A stretch of DNA of 57,035 nucleotides from Candidatus Thiodiazotropha sp. (ex Monitilora ramsayi) (lineage in GTDB: Bacteria; Pseudomonadota; Gammaproteobacteria; Chromatiales; Chromatiaceae), in assembly GCA_025655575.1 (NCBI GenBank), contig JAHXIP010000011.1, positions 62,583 to 119,617 on the forward strand. The letters are read 5' to 3'. A program made the translations under genes and the position numbers. Positions 36,400 through 44,372 of the stretch are shown one piece after another. The notes under the pieces were generated by a model. The model saw only the letters and a program-made list of their open reading frames with translations, did no database searches and had not been told where the DNA came from. Position 1 is the stretch's first letter, and the number at the start of each line of letters is the position of its first letter.

Positions 36400-36431
36400 T
36401 AACCACCAGGCCGTTTATGGCCTGGTGGTTA
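36400..36431. other. Perfect 13-bp hairpin after the EF-G-like gene
   Basis: TAACCACCAGGCC pairs with GGCCTGGTGGTTA around the loop GTTTAT. No T-run follows on either strand, so it may be a transcript-stabilising 3' end or a rho-related pause rather than a classic intrinsic terminator. Confidence 0.7.
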
Positions 36432-36546
36432 GCTGTCATATCAATCAGTAACCATTAGACGACTGATGCAATAACCTGATCTGTAGAAGATCTGGCCACA
36501 TAGTGCATGCACAAAGTCTAGTTTGCTACTAGATCAATCCAGTGAT

Positions 36547-37251
36547 TCATTCGGCTTTATCTTCGCTTCCCAGCCAACGGTAAACAGTCCCAGCTATAAT
36601 CGCCCCTAGAATAGGAGCTAGCCAAAAAAGCCATAATTGGGATATCGCCCAATCTCCCTGAAATAAAGCCACCCCAGTGCTTCTTGCAGGATTGACCGAT
36701 GTATTCGTAACAGGAATGCTAATGAGATGAACAAGCGTGAGACCAAGACCTATAGCGATGGGAGCAAATCCTTGTGGTGCACGTTTATCAGTAGCGCCCA
36801 AAATTATCATCAAAAACATAAAAGTCATGACTATTTCGGTAACCAATGCTGCGATGAGACTATAACCACCTGGTGAATGTTCAGCGTAGCCATTAGATGC
36901 AAACCCTGCAGTTACATCAAAACCAGCTTGCCCCGTTGCAACAACATAAAGCACTGCAGCACCAGCCACACCCCCTGCCACCTGTGCCGCAATGTATGGA
37001 CCAAGTTCCGATGCTGAGAACCTACCACCTGACCAAAGGCCTAACGAAACAGCAGGGTTCAGATGACAGCCGGAGATATGACCAATCGCGAACGCCATTG
37101 TCAATACCGTCAAACCGAATGCTAATGAAACACCCAACAGCCCAATCCCTACATCAGGGAATGCAGCAGCCAGTACAGCGCTACCACAGCCCCCAAGTAC
37201 TAACCAAAATGTACCTATGAACTCCGCACCCATTTTTTTTGTTAATGACAT
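36547..37251 (-). CDS. aqpZ: Aquaporin Z water channel
   Basis: 234 residues with six membrane helices and two half-helices carrying NPA ([16 protein letters not shown] and [11 protein letters not shown]). [17 protein letters not shown] supplies the His, Thr and Arg of the water-selective filter as in E. coli AqpZ. GGGAGAGGGAA precedes the ATG. It is a single-gene unit on the minus strand, downstream of fnr on the same strand after a 243-bp gap. Confidence 0.95.
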   Translation of the reverse strand: MSLTKKMGAEFIGTFWLVLGGCGSAVLAAAFPDVGIGLLGVSLAFGLTVLTMAFAIGHISGCHLNPAVSLGLWSGGRFSASELGPYIAAQVAGGVAGAAVLYVVATGQAGFDVTAGFASNGYAEHSPGGYSLIAALVTEIVMTFMFLMIILGATDKRAPQGFAPIAIGLGLTLVHLISIPVTNTSVNPARSTGVALFQGDWAISQLWLFWLAPILGAIIAGTVYRWLGSEDKAE

Positions 37252-37494
37252 TTCCCTCTCCCTATAGTGAATGCTGAATATGCAGGCAGTCTAGCAAGGC
37301 ACTAAAAAACCGATTGTTAATTTTTAAAAATAGTTTGGCTACTCAGGAAAATATAAAATAGAGAAGTATCGCCAAACATTAAAGAGATGAGTGGGCATCA
37401 GGATAGATAGAAAAATAACTCACGCAGCAAGAACAGGAGCATGGTCAGTTTTTTTGTAGGTAGAGAATTTGCAGACACAAATCCAGGGGGAATT

Positions 37495-38226
37495 TTAGAT
37501 AACACTCATCATTTTTACTTGCTGAAGATCTACCAGGCAGATATTGTTTGTTTTATTGACAATAATACCGTCATTATCAAGAGCATTTAAAGCGCGACTC
37601 AGTGACTCAGGCGCTAACCCCAGGTAATTGGCAATATCCGTCTTACGCATGGGCAGAGGTATGGTACGCAGATCAGAGGCATTACGTGAACGGACCCGTT
37701 TAAACAGATCGTAAATAAACCAGGCCACTTTCTGCTTAGCCTTAAGGTTACGAGCAAGTGCCCATTGATAGACATCAGAATTGATCGTCCGACCCAGGCG
37801 CAGAATCAGAGCCTGATGAAATTCGTCACAAGCACTGCACATGGCCTTGATCTGACTGAATGGCAACTCGCAGAGCCAAGTCTCCTCCAGTGCTACCGCA
37901 TCGGCCGGGTAGTTTTCACAGCCAATACCATCGACACCCAGTAGTTCGCCAACCAGACAGAAGGCAGTGACCTCAAGTACGCCACTCACGGTACAGACTT
38001 GGGTCTTGACAGCACCTCGCTGAATAAAATAGATCGAGTTGAACGGCGTACCGGCACGATAAATGACCTCTCCACGTTTATAAGGTCCTTTGACACGTAC
38101 CGCATTTTTAAATGTCCGTAACTGCTCACCGCTGAATATCGACTGGAGACAAAAAGGCTCAGCCTGACATTCGTCGCAGGGCGGTTCATTGGTAACCAGT
38201 CGGAAGTTATGCGCGTGCATATCCAT
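37495..38226 (-). CDS. fnr: Oxygen-sensing FNR-type transcriptional regulator
   Basis: 243 residues from ATG 38226 (MDMHAHNF); a TTG start 17 codons earlier is possible. The N-terminal PCDECQAEPFC gives Cys at 17, 20 and 26 (CxxCxxxxxC), and the fourth cluster ligand is in TWLCELPF, matching E. coli FNR. So an oxygen-sensitive [4Fe-4S] cluster is expected. A cNMP-like domain is followed by a helix-turn-helix with TDIANYLGLAPESLSRAL; the Glu-Ser-Arg recognition residues suit TTGAT half-sites. Boxes of this type occur at 26378 and 42611 in this window. Confidence 0.94.
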   Translation of the reverse strand: MDMHAHNFRLVTNEPPCDECQAEPFCLQSIFSGEQLRTFKNAVRVKGPYKRGEVIYRAGTPFNSIYFIQRGAVKTQVCTVSGVLEVTAFCLVGELLGVDGIGCENYPADAVALEETWLCELPFSQIKAMCSACDEFHQALILRLGRTINSDVYQWALARNLKAKQKVAWFIYDLFKRVRSRNASDLRTIPLPMRKTDIANYLGLAPESLSRALNALDNDGIIVNKTNNICLVDLQQVKMMSVI

Positions 38227-38543
38227 AAGTGTCGTTATTTTATATTTATTAGTGTTAGCGTCGAATCGCTGAAGCAATCCCTTACCAAATTATAAGTGCT
38301 TTTGTGCGTATTACTAGCTATAACTCATTGAATAGTATAGGACCAATACCAACTTGGTAGCACGCATAGGGATTATACCAATTAAGTGGTATTCGCTTCG
38401 TCTATGCTGCGATAAAATGGACGCTTATACTTCGGGTATTTATACGAAGCCAAAGTATCGATTTGTCCTTATAGGGAAGAGGGTATTATGTAGTAATCAC
38501 TTTAATAGCAGCACCCTCTGACGGCCTTTTACTGACAACTTAG
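38227..38543. other. Intergenic region upstream of fnr with nested inverted repeats
   Basis: 317 bp, AT-rich, no gene seen. TACCAACTTGGTA at 38347-38359 is a palindrome. ATACCA/TGGTAT (38375-38392) is nested inside GCATAG/CTATGC (38364-38407). This might be fnr control DNA or the remains of a small mobile repeat. Confidence 0.45.
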
Positions 38544-39446
38544 TTAGTGACTCACAAGATAACGTAAATGCGCCGGGCCAGTTCCACAGCATCCCCCCAG
38601 TATACTGATACCATATGCATGATTAAGGACGTGCATAGCATCTCCCCACTCAGATATTTTTTCTGATTCCAAGTTATCAGATCCTTCGAGATCGCAGTGA
38701 TCCAAGGAAGATGCATTAGCCAGGTAACCCAATAAGCGGGAGAAAAGTTCTTCGGGCTGCCGATCGGCATTCAAGAAAGTTGGGTAGGCACAATTGACCA
38801 TGTAAGCGACTGGATTATCACCGGTAACGGCATCTATCCGCTTTACCGCATCGCTAAGAAACGTGCCGTCTAGTACAGCGCCCTGTCGATCAATCACAAA
38901 ACTAATGATGTAAGGTAGTCCTGGTCTCTCCATCGCTTTTGCTATGCCAACGGCTTCTTCGACGTTAGGCAGCGTTTCAGCAATGAGAAAGTCAACGCCG
39001 CCCTCTGCAAGCTGGTTTATCTGCCATGAATGAAAATCTTCAGACTCTGTTTCACTTAGTCCTTCACCTGGCAGATAGCAATCATTCTTGCAGCCGATCA
39101 GGCCTCCTATCTTGATCATGGATTCTCTGTTGACAGAGAGGTTGCTTATATTTTTCATGAATTGAACAGCATCTGAATTAATTGAAAGATTGACACCCGA
39201 ATCAATAACCCTGGAATGATTCGCGCGCCAGGTTGGTGTGCACATAAGAAATGGTACGTCGGCCTCTCTTGCGATATCTATATAGCCCTGATAAAGCCTG
39301 GTAAGCGCCCGTTGTCCTTCTTTATGGTAGATAAGAGGCGCGTTAACCAGTGTGTCATGAAGTTGGATGTCAGTGGATCGCCGCAACTGCTCAACGATGG
39401 CCGCTTCCATCAATATCAATTGATTGTTTTGTAATAACTGCTTCAT
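38544..39446 (-). CDS. Homocysteine S-methyltransferase-family protein
   Basis: 300 residues from ATG 39446 (MKQLLQNNQL); a TTG four codons earlier also starts the frame. It has the Zn-thiolate positions of the family: Cys in YMVNCAYPTF and the pair in GGCCGTGPAHL near the C-terminus. ILMEAAIVEQLRRS replaces the usual LDGGxxTxLE, so the start of the barrel is divergent. IAETLPNVEEAVGIAKAMER is typical. The family transfers methyl groups to homocysteine or related thiols; the donor is unknown. The neighbouring MOSC gene is on the same strand 92 bp upstream. Confidence 0.85.
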   Translation of the reverse strand: MKQLLQNNQLILMEAAIVEQLRRSTDIQLHDTLVNAPLIYHKEGQRALTRLYQGYIDIAREADVPFLMCTPTWRANHSRVIDSGVNLSINSDAVQFMKNISNLSVNRESMIKIGGLIGCKNDCYLPGEGLSETESEDFHSWQINQLAEGGVDFLIAETLPNVEEAVGIAKAMERPGLPYIISFVIDRQGAVLDGTFLSDAVKRIDAVTGDNPVAYMVNCAYPTFLNADRQPEELFSRLLGYLANASSLDHCDLEGSDNLESEKISEWGDAMHVLNHAYGISILGGCCGTGPAHLRYLVSH

Positions 39447-39537
39447 GTTGTCTGCCAAACAATTGGTTCAGTGGTAATGCACGCATTAAGATGGCGATGG
39501 AGCAACCTCGCATGGAATCATCCCCATTTGTCCATTT

Positions 39538-40038
39538 CTATGGGCATTCGTTAGAAAAATATACGCTATCATTGAGGCGGACGAGACCAGCTTCACGCAC
39601 CCTTGCAGTGATACCCCCATGACCTCGCATGGCGTTATATCCACCCTCACCCAACTGGCGTTCCATTTTGCTACAGGGATGGCATAGGCCACTATATTCA
39701 AGCTTTGCATCGCCGATACGAAAGACCTTGTCTTTAAAAGCCAGCAGGTTTATCCCGGAAACCACTATATTTCGCCGTAATACTGATGGTGAGATGAATT
39801 CCCGGTCTAGGCAGGCGGCAATAACATTGAGATGTTCGTGTTGAATCAATGTCACCTGTCTCGGGTTTCCGGCACTACCGTTGAAGCGATCACCCTCTAG
39901 CCCTTTATCCATCCTGATGTGAACGGACTCAAGTTCAATCATCGGCGCTGCCCGCGAGGGCCTGACCCCAATCCATTCCACACGTCCAACCTGGGGTAGC
40001 GTATCCAACAATTCCTGAAGAGGTTTCGATTCAGCCAA
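39538..40038 (-). CDS. MOSC domain protein
   Basis: 166 residues. GLEGDRFNGSAGNPRQVTLIQ and the conserved Cys region SGLCHPCSKMERQLG match the MOSC fold found in molybdenum cofactor sulfurases and YiiM/YuaD-type proteins. Family members bind or transfer a sulfur or molybdopterin ligand at the Cys; stand-alone forms act on N-hydroxylated compounds. No molybdenum cofactor gene is nearby. Confidence 0.88.
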   Translation of the reverse strand: MAESKPLQELLDTLPQVGRVEWIGVRPSRAAPMIELESVHIRMDKGLEGDRFNGSAGNPRQVTLIQHEHLNVIAACLDREFISPSVLRRNIVVSGINLLAFKDKVFRIGDAKLEYSGLCHPCSKMERQLGEGGYNAMRGHGGITARVREAGLVRLNDSVYFSNECP

Positions 40039-40154
40039 CGACTTTCTCCAATGTAGTGCTGTTTTCAGTGCCGAAGAAGAAAGATATCTTGGCTAGTATG
40101 TTGACCAACGACCAATCCAGCCAATCCACCTGGAGATCTGACTGCATACGGTTG

Positions 40155-40733
40155 TTATAGAGCCTGTTTTGATATCCATTCTTTTACATCAGAAAAGCCT
40201 TTTTCCGGTTTATACAGGATAGATTCAATTCCAACCTTACGAGAAGCAGTAACATTCTTCTCCTGATCATCAACGAATAAAATATCCTCGATTTTAATCC
40301 CGCTGGAGTCAATCAGGATTTCATATATTTCTTTATTGGGTTTTCGAACACCCACATCACTGCTGATAATTGATCCACTCAAGTATTGCTCTATTCCTAG
40401 TGTTTTTCTGAGTTTAACAGACCAGCGACTAAGATCATTCGATAAGCACCATACAGGCATGCCACTCTTCTTTGCATGAGACAAGAGCCCCGTGACTCCG
40501 GGAGATATTGAATGCCTGGAAAGGTACTCATCTTCTAGATCCGGTGCTAAATCAACCTGTTTCCAGAATTCATCTGGGCTGATATTTCCAAGGCTTGCTT
40601 CTAAGTATGCTGACCGAATGACCTCCCCATCAAATGCCCCTGTTTTCTCGGTAATAAATGGGATGAGTAAATCAGTAACAACATGGCCTGATCTGAACAT
40701 CACACCCATTGCATCCAATACCAGGCAACTCAT
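40155..40733 (-). CDS. HAD-superfamily hydrolase
   Basis: 192 residues. The nucleophile motif is VLDAMGVMFRSG, motif II is CLSNDLSRWS, the Lys is in VGVRKPNKEIYEIL, and the acidic pair is FVDDQEKNV, a subfamily IA-type arrangement (phosphatase or haloacid dehalogenase-like). A helical cap lies between about 15 and 90. The normal second Asp of DxDxT is replaced (DAMG), as in some members of this subfamily, so catalytic strength is uncertain. It starts 9 bp after the exported 188-residue protein gene, so the two may form one acquired unit. Confidence 0.85.
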   Translation of the reverse strand: MSCLVLDAMGVMFRSGHVVTDLLIPFITEKTGAFDGEVIRSAYLEASLGNISPDEFWKQVDLAPDLEDEYLSRHSISPGVTGLLSHAKKSGMPVWCLSNDLSRWSVKLRKTLGIEQYLSGSIISSDVGVRKPNKEIYEILIDSSGIKIEDILFVDDQEKNVTASRKVGIESILYKPEKGFSDVKEWISKQAL

Positions 40734-40742
40734 ATTGCACTC

Positions 40743-41309
40743 TTATGCACCTTTACCACTCGTCTCTTCTATTCTAAAAGTTTGTACTAGTTTCAGACTT
40801 TTCTTTGCGTTCATATCTCGAACAACCGCCTCTATTCGGTATTCACCAAGCTGGTCGTCTAACTCTACTTTAAACCCAAGGTTACTGACACTAACTTGCA
40901 TACTGCCTTGCGGGATAGCAGGTTTATTACTCCATAGTTCGCCATTACTATGCTCTGAGTACAAGCTACCATCTGGTTTATACACTTTAAAATCAACCTG
41001 GCTATTACAGTCACCTACTTGGTCTGCACTACAACCAGAAAATAGAATTATTGCCATTACTACATCACCACGTTGAGCTTCTGAAACTGTGGACATATTT
41101 GGCTTGTAGTCTGGTGATGGTGGCTTATTCCACTCCTCAAAAAAACCATCTGGGTCATTTGTAATCATTAGCATTGCACCAAAATCGCCTGAGGAAGATC
41201 TCCAAGGTGTGTCTGGCACAGGTCTGCGTTCTTCTCCTTCATTCCATTGCGCATTCGTAGAGCCCACGAAAAGAATAAGCGCAATAAACATGTGAATATA
41301 TAATTTCAC
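40743..41309 (-). CDS. Exported protein of unknown function
   Basis: 188 residues with a signal peptide (ending STNAQ) and TAAGGAG before the start. The mature part is a single beta-rich domain: GDVVMAIILFSGCSADQVGDC has two Cys that could form a disulfide, then FKVYKPDGSLYSEH, and a C-terminal QLGEYRIEAVVRD resembling immunoglobulin-like periplasmic proteins. I do not assign a function. It begins 20 bp after the attC-like site. Base composition is lower in GC than the surrounding housekeeping genes. Confidence 0.75.
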   Translation of the reverse strand: MKLYIHMFIALILFVGSTNAQWNEGEERRPVPDTPWRSSSGDFGAMLMITNDPDGFFEEWNKPPSPDYKPNMSTVSEAQRGDVVMAIILFSGCSADQVGDCNSQVDFKVYKPDGSLYSEHSNGELWSNKPAIPQGSMQVSVSNLGFKVELDDQLGEYRIEAVVRDMNAKKSLKLVQTFRIEETSGKGA

Positions 41310-41328
41310 ACATACTCCTTACTTAGGT

Positions 41329-41388
41329 GCATAACACCAAGCTAAGCGGCGCGCATTTAAGCGCGTCCTTGCTTGAGCGCCTTGTTAA
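41329..41388 (-). repeat. Integron attC-like recombination site
   Basis: On the minus strand the site runs from TTAACAAGGCGCTCAAGC to GCTTAGCTTGGTGTTATGC, with a GGACGCGC/GCGCGCC inner arm. The arms pair imperfectly with single extra bases (CTCAAGC against GCTTAG; GGACGCGC against GCGCGCC), which is the shape of attC sites with extrahelical bases. The terminal AAC and GTT trinucleotides are present. The DUF2971 stop codon lies inside its 5' end, as in gene cassettes. Confidence 0.65.
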
Positions 41389-42056
41389 CCCTTGCCCACC
41401 AATTTATATGGAGGCTTCTGTTTTTGATAAACAACGTCGAATGATTGAAATGCGATTCTCGTTGTAGTTACAGTTATTTTTTTACCGACTGGGATAGACC
41501 TCTCAATCTTATCTCTGCTAGTACTATTTAGCGGCCCAAGTACTAGCCCAGTAATATTTAGACCATTATTAAGCCTAACAAAGTCGTGCTCACCCTTCGT
41601 GAAGAACTCTTCTTTGGTAAATTGAACTCTGTACTCTTCTTCATATGACCAATCAGAATACTTAGTGGTGTACATTTTGAACATTTCAAGTTTGGCTGCT
41701 TCATCGCGCTTATCCATAAGAGCGTGTAGATCCAATGAACTACGATCCTTTTCATATGTTATTGGATGAGCGTTACTGCTTGGAATCTCAAATTCTAACG
41801 CTATACCTGAATGTTTATCGGCATAATGCCCCCACAACAGCGGATTTCTCCATCTTTTGCTAAAGCAAAGTATTCTTAAGATTTCATTTATCTTTCTCTT
41901 ATTTTCCTGCATGACACTCCTGGCAACCTTGTCTTCTAAAGACATGACTAACAATTCAAAAGGGTCATTTAAGTCATCGTATTTCGATACCTTTATGACT
42001 TGTTTTTCTAGAGCTTCTAGAGCCCATTTTTCAGAGAGAAAATGATATAGCTTCAT
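41385..42056 (-). CDS. DUF2971 family protein (cassette-like gene)
   Basis: 223 residues. MKLYHFLSEKWALEALEKQ, KYDDLNDPFELL, CFSKRWRNPLLWGHYADKH and GIALEFEIPSS are the conserved blocks of DUF2971. SYEEEYRVQFTKEEFF follows. The molecular function is unknown. The family is frequent in integron cassettes and mobile regions and is sometimes found near phage-defence genes. The stop codon overlaps the attC-like site, so the gene looks like the body of a cassette. Its AT content is clearly higher than that of the oxidase genes to the right. Confidence 0.85.
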   Translation of the reverse strand: MKLYHFLSEKWALEALEKQVIKVSKYDDLNDPFELLVMSLEDKVARSVMQENKRKINEILRILCFSKRWRNPLLWGHYADKHSGIALEFEIPSSNAHPITYEKDRSSLDLHALMDKRDEAAKLEMFKMYTTKYSDWSYEEEYRVQFTKEEFFTKGEHDFVRLNNGLNITGLVLGPLNSTSRDKIERSIPVGKKITVTTTRIAFQSFDVVYQKQKPPYKLVGKG

Positions 42057-42676
42057 ATAGGGTTAACAGTGGATTATCTTGCACGCACTGATATAGGAAT
42101 ATATAGCGTGCATTGATATTGCGATGTATTGCAAAAAGTTCTCTTTAAGTACTCACGCAGGAAAAAACACCAAAACTGGCAGCGATGGGAGAATTGTTAT
42201 AGGCCAACAGCATCCTGCCAAAGAGGGTATTTCCAATATTCTTCAATAGGTTAGCAGATAATCTGTCAATGTAAATTCTGCACTGACAGGCTCACTCGGA
42301 ATTCCGAACTCATCCATGGTAATCGTGTAGTATTTCATGATGAAAGCTATGCCCCTATTCATCCCGAACAACTCTAATAATTTTTTTACCTTTTTCAGCT
42401 AATGCCACGCTTTCCAACCGTTTCTATGCGTTAGTCTAGATTTATACCTCTATGGTGTTGCTCCAGATGCCTACTCTGAGTATCCAGCAAAATGATATTT
42501 CCTGTTCTAGCAAGGGGTTAATGACAACTCTTCATAACGAAATCACCGATTCCTTATATACCTGACTTTTTCAGTTTGTTATTGCCACCGGCAGGAGTTT
42601 TGTCATACAGTTGATCTAGATCAATTAAATTGACACCAAGTTGTACCCGGTTGTCACACCCGTAAGAGAGAACTTT
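42057..42676. other. Gene-poor AT-rich spacer between cassette gene and oxidase locus
   Basis: Contains a hairpin with 7-bp arms TGCACGC/GCGTGCA (42080-42112), a CTGTCA/TGACAG repeat near 42266-42291, a 31-codon minus-strand open frame at 42243-42338 that could be a gene remnant, and the FNR box at 42611. No full gene is seen. Confidence 0.6.
42611..42624. promoter_or_regulatory. Perfect FNR box upstream of the terminal oxidase genes
   Basis: TTGATCTAGATCAA matches TTGAT-N4-ATCAA in full and is a perfect palindrome. A TTGACA hexamer starts six bases downstream at 42630, so a bound FNR could block or position RNA polymerase. It precedes the DUF2244 gene and ctaC. Oxygen-dependent control of the caa3 oxidase is inferred. 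Confidence 0.8.
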
Positions 42677-43159
42677 ATGGTCCGCTCGGATGTGCAAATC
42701 GGCAGTCGCAGTACCCAAACTGTCTTTGTTGTTGAATCCAACAGAAACCTGAGCTGGCGACAGTCCAAGTGGCTATTTCTATTTCTCGCCGGTTGCATAG
42801 GGATTGTCTCCTTCTATTTTGCAAGCCTGGGTGCATGGCTGGTTTTGCCATTTACCGGACTGGAGATTCTTATCATCGGCGGCGCTATCTATGCCCAGAG
42901 CTGCTGCGCCCACCGAAAGCAGATTATCCGTATCGATCAGTCACAGATCGAAGTCGACGAGCCCCCTCGACGCAATGCATTGAAGATCTTTCCAAAGGCC
43001 TGGTCGAAGGTGGTCCAGATCCATGATAACCAGGGCTGGTATCCCAGTCGCCTGCTGATCGGCTCCCACGGTGAGTTTATTGAGATCGGCAAATACCTCA
43101 TCGATGACGAGCGTGAACAGCTCGCCCACCAACTAAGATGCGCGATCGAGGGCGCCTGA
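42677..43159 (+). CDS. DUF2244 membrane protein
   Basis: 160 residues from ATG 42677; the frame extends 12 codons upstream only through a TTG. RNLSWRQSKWLFLFLAG starts the family domain. There are two membrane helices (about 30-70), then a cytoplasmic beta domain with IEVDEPPRRNALKIFPKAW and GSHGEFIEIGKYL. Function is unknown; the gene commonly accompanies cytochrome oxidase operons, as here, directly before ctaC. Confidence 0.88.
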   Translation: MVRSDVQIGSRSTQTVFVVESNRNLSWRQSKWLFLFLAGCIGIVSFYFASLGAWLVLPFTGLEILIIGGAIYAQSCCAHRKQIIRIDQSQIEVDEPPRRNALKIFPKAWSKVVQIHDNQGWYPSRLLIGSHGEFIEIGKYLIDDEREQLAHQLRCAIEGA

Positions 43160-43164
43160 CGAGT

Positions 43165-44358
43165 ATGAGTCATACCAATAAGAGCAAAAGACCCTATCTC
43201 CCTTCCCGCCCACGGGCGCTGCTTGCCAGCCTGCCCCCGTTGGACAGACGGATGATCGTGTCGTCCGGACTGCTGCTTACCGGGCTGCTGTTTCACTCCC
43301 AGGCAAGGGCTGAGTACGGACTCAACTTTCCCGAGCCGGCCGCCGGGGTGGCGCAGGAGATCTACGACATCCATATGCTGACGATGGGGATCGCCACCGT
43401 GCTTCTCATCATCGTCTTCGCGATCGTCTTCTACTCGCTCTACTTTCACCGCAAGAGCCGTGGCTATCACGCTGACCAGAATTTTCACACCTCCTGGTTC
43501 GGCCACTGGTCCTGGGTCATCGTGCCGGTGATGGTGCTGGGTGTCGACCTGACCATCGCCGGTAAGGCGGATATTGTGCTGAAGAAGGTCTGGGATGTAC
43601 CCAAGGAGGAGAACATCATGGATGTGAAGGTCACCGGCCATCAGTGGTGGTGGGAGTTCGATTACCTCGATCACAATATTAAGGTAGAGAGCCGATATAT
43701 CCCTGAGGAGCAGTCTGGTGATCTCTATCTGAGAGAAGTGGATAACCCGCTGGTACTGCCCACCGGTGTGAAGATCCGTTTCCTGCATACCTCCGCCGAT
43801 GTGTTGCATGCCTTCTGGGTGCCTGAGCTGGCGGTTAAAAAGGATGCCATACCCGGCTATATCACGGAGACCTGGGCAGAGTTGAATCGTGAAGGCATCT
43901 TCCGCGGGCAATGCGCGGAGCTCTGCGGCACCTGGCACTCGCGTATGCCTATTGTGGTGGAGTCGGTCTCACAGGATAAGTTCGCCGCCTGGGTCGACGG
44001 ACAAAAAGCCATCAAGGTGGCGGCCGCCGCTGAGGCCAGCGCCGACAAGACCTGGAGCATGGATGAGCTGATGACCAAAGGCAAAACGCTTTACGAGACC
44101 AAGTGTGCCGCCTGTCACCAGGTCACCGGCCTGGGCCTGCCACCCGCCTTCCCTCCCCTGAACGGATCAGTCTTGACCACGGGGCCAATTGCGGATCACC
44201 TCAATATTGTCATCAACGGCAAAGAGGGCACGGCGATGCAGCCTTGGGGCACACTGAACGATCTGGAGATCGCGGCGATCGTGACCTACGAGCGCAATGC
44301 CTGGGATAACAAAACGGGTGATGTCGTGCAGCCTGCAGACGTCAAACAGGCCAGATAG
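43165..44358 (+). CDS. ctaC: Cytochrome c oxidase subunit II with fused cytochrome c (caa3 type)
   Basis: 397 residues from ATG 43165; a later ATG at 43252 is possible. An N-terminal export segment ends near HSQARA. Two membrane helices lie at about 85-155. The CuA site is complete: HAFWVPELA, then GQCAELCGTWHSRM with both Cys, His and Met. The C-terminal cytochrome c has heme motif CAACH at about 315 (KCAACHQVTGLG) and a later Met in GTAMQPWG. It receives electrons from periplasmic cytochrome c and passes them to subunit I. It is the first core gene of ctaC-ctaD-small-ctaG-ctaE. Confidence 0.97.
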   Translation: MSHTNKSKRPYLPSRPRALLASLPPLDRRMIVSSGLLLTGLLFHSQARAEYGLNFPEPAAGVAQEIYDIHMLTMGIATVLLIIVFAIVFYSLYFHRKSRGYHADQNFHTSWFGHWSWVIVPVMVLGVDLTIAGKADIVLKKVWDVPKEENIMDVKVTGHQWWWEFDYLDHNIKVESRYIPEEQSGDLYLREVDNPLVLPTGVKIRFLHTSADVLHAFWVPELAVKKDAIPGYITETWAELNREGIFRGQCAELCGTWHSRMPIVVESVSQDKFAAWVDGQKAIKVAAAAEASADKTWSMDELMTKGKTLYETKCAACHQVTGLGLPPAFPPLNGSVLTTGPIADHLNIVINGKEGTAMQPWGTLNDLEIAAIVTYERNAWDNKTGDVVQPADVKQAR

Positions 44359-44372
44359 AGGAGAATTCGACT

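Noticed and set aside
36520..36545. TAGATCAATCC near the aqpZ end as an FNR half-site
   Set aside because: Only one half-site is present and it lies downstream of the gene.
42180..42240. A second attC-like site near the TATAACAA sequence on the minus strand
   Set aside because: No pairing arms with the right spacing could be found.
42937..43938. A 333-codon minus-strand frame over ctaC
   Set aside because: It is antisense to a clear CuA oxidase subunit, is rich in His/Arg/Gly as shadow frames of GC-rich genes are, and has no family motif.
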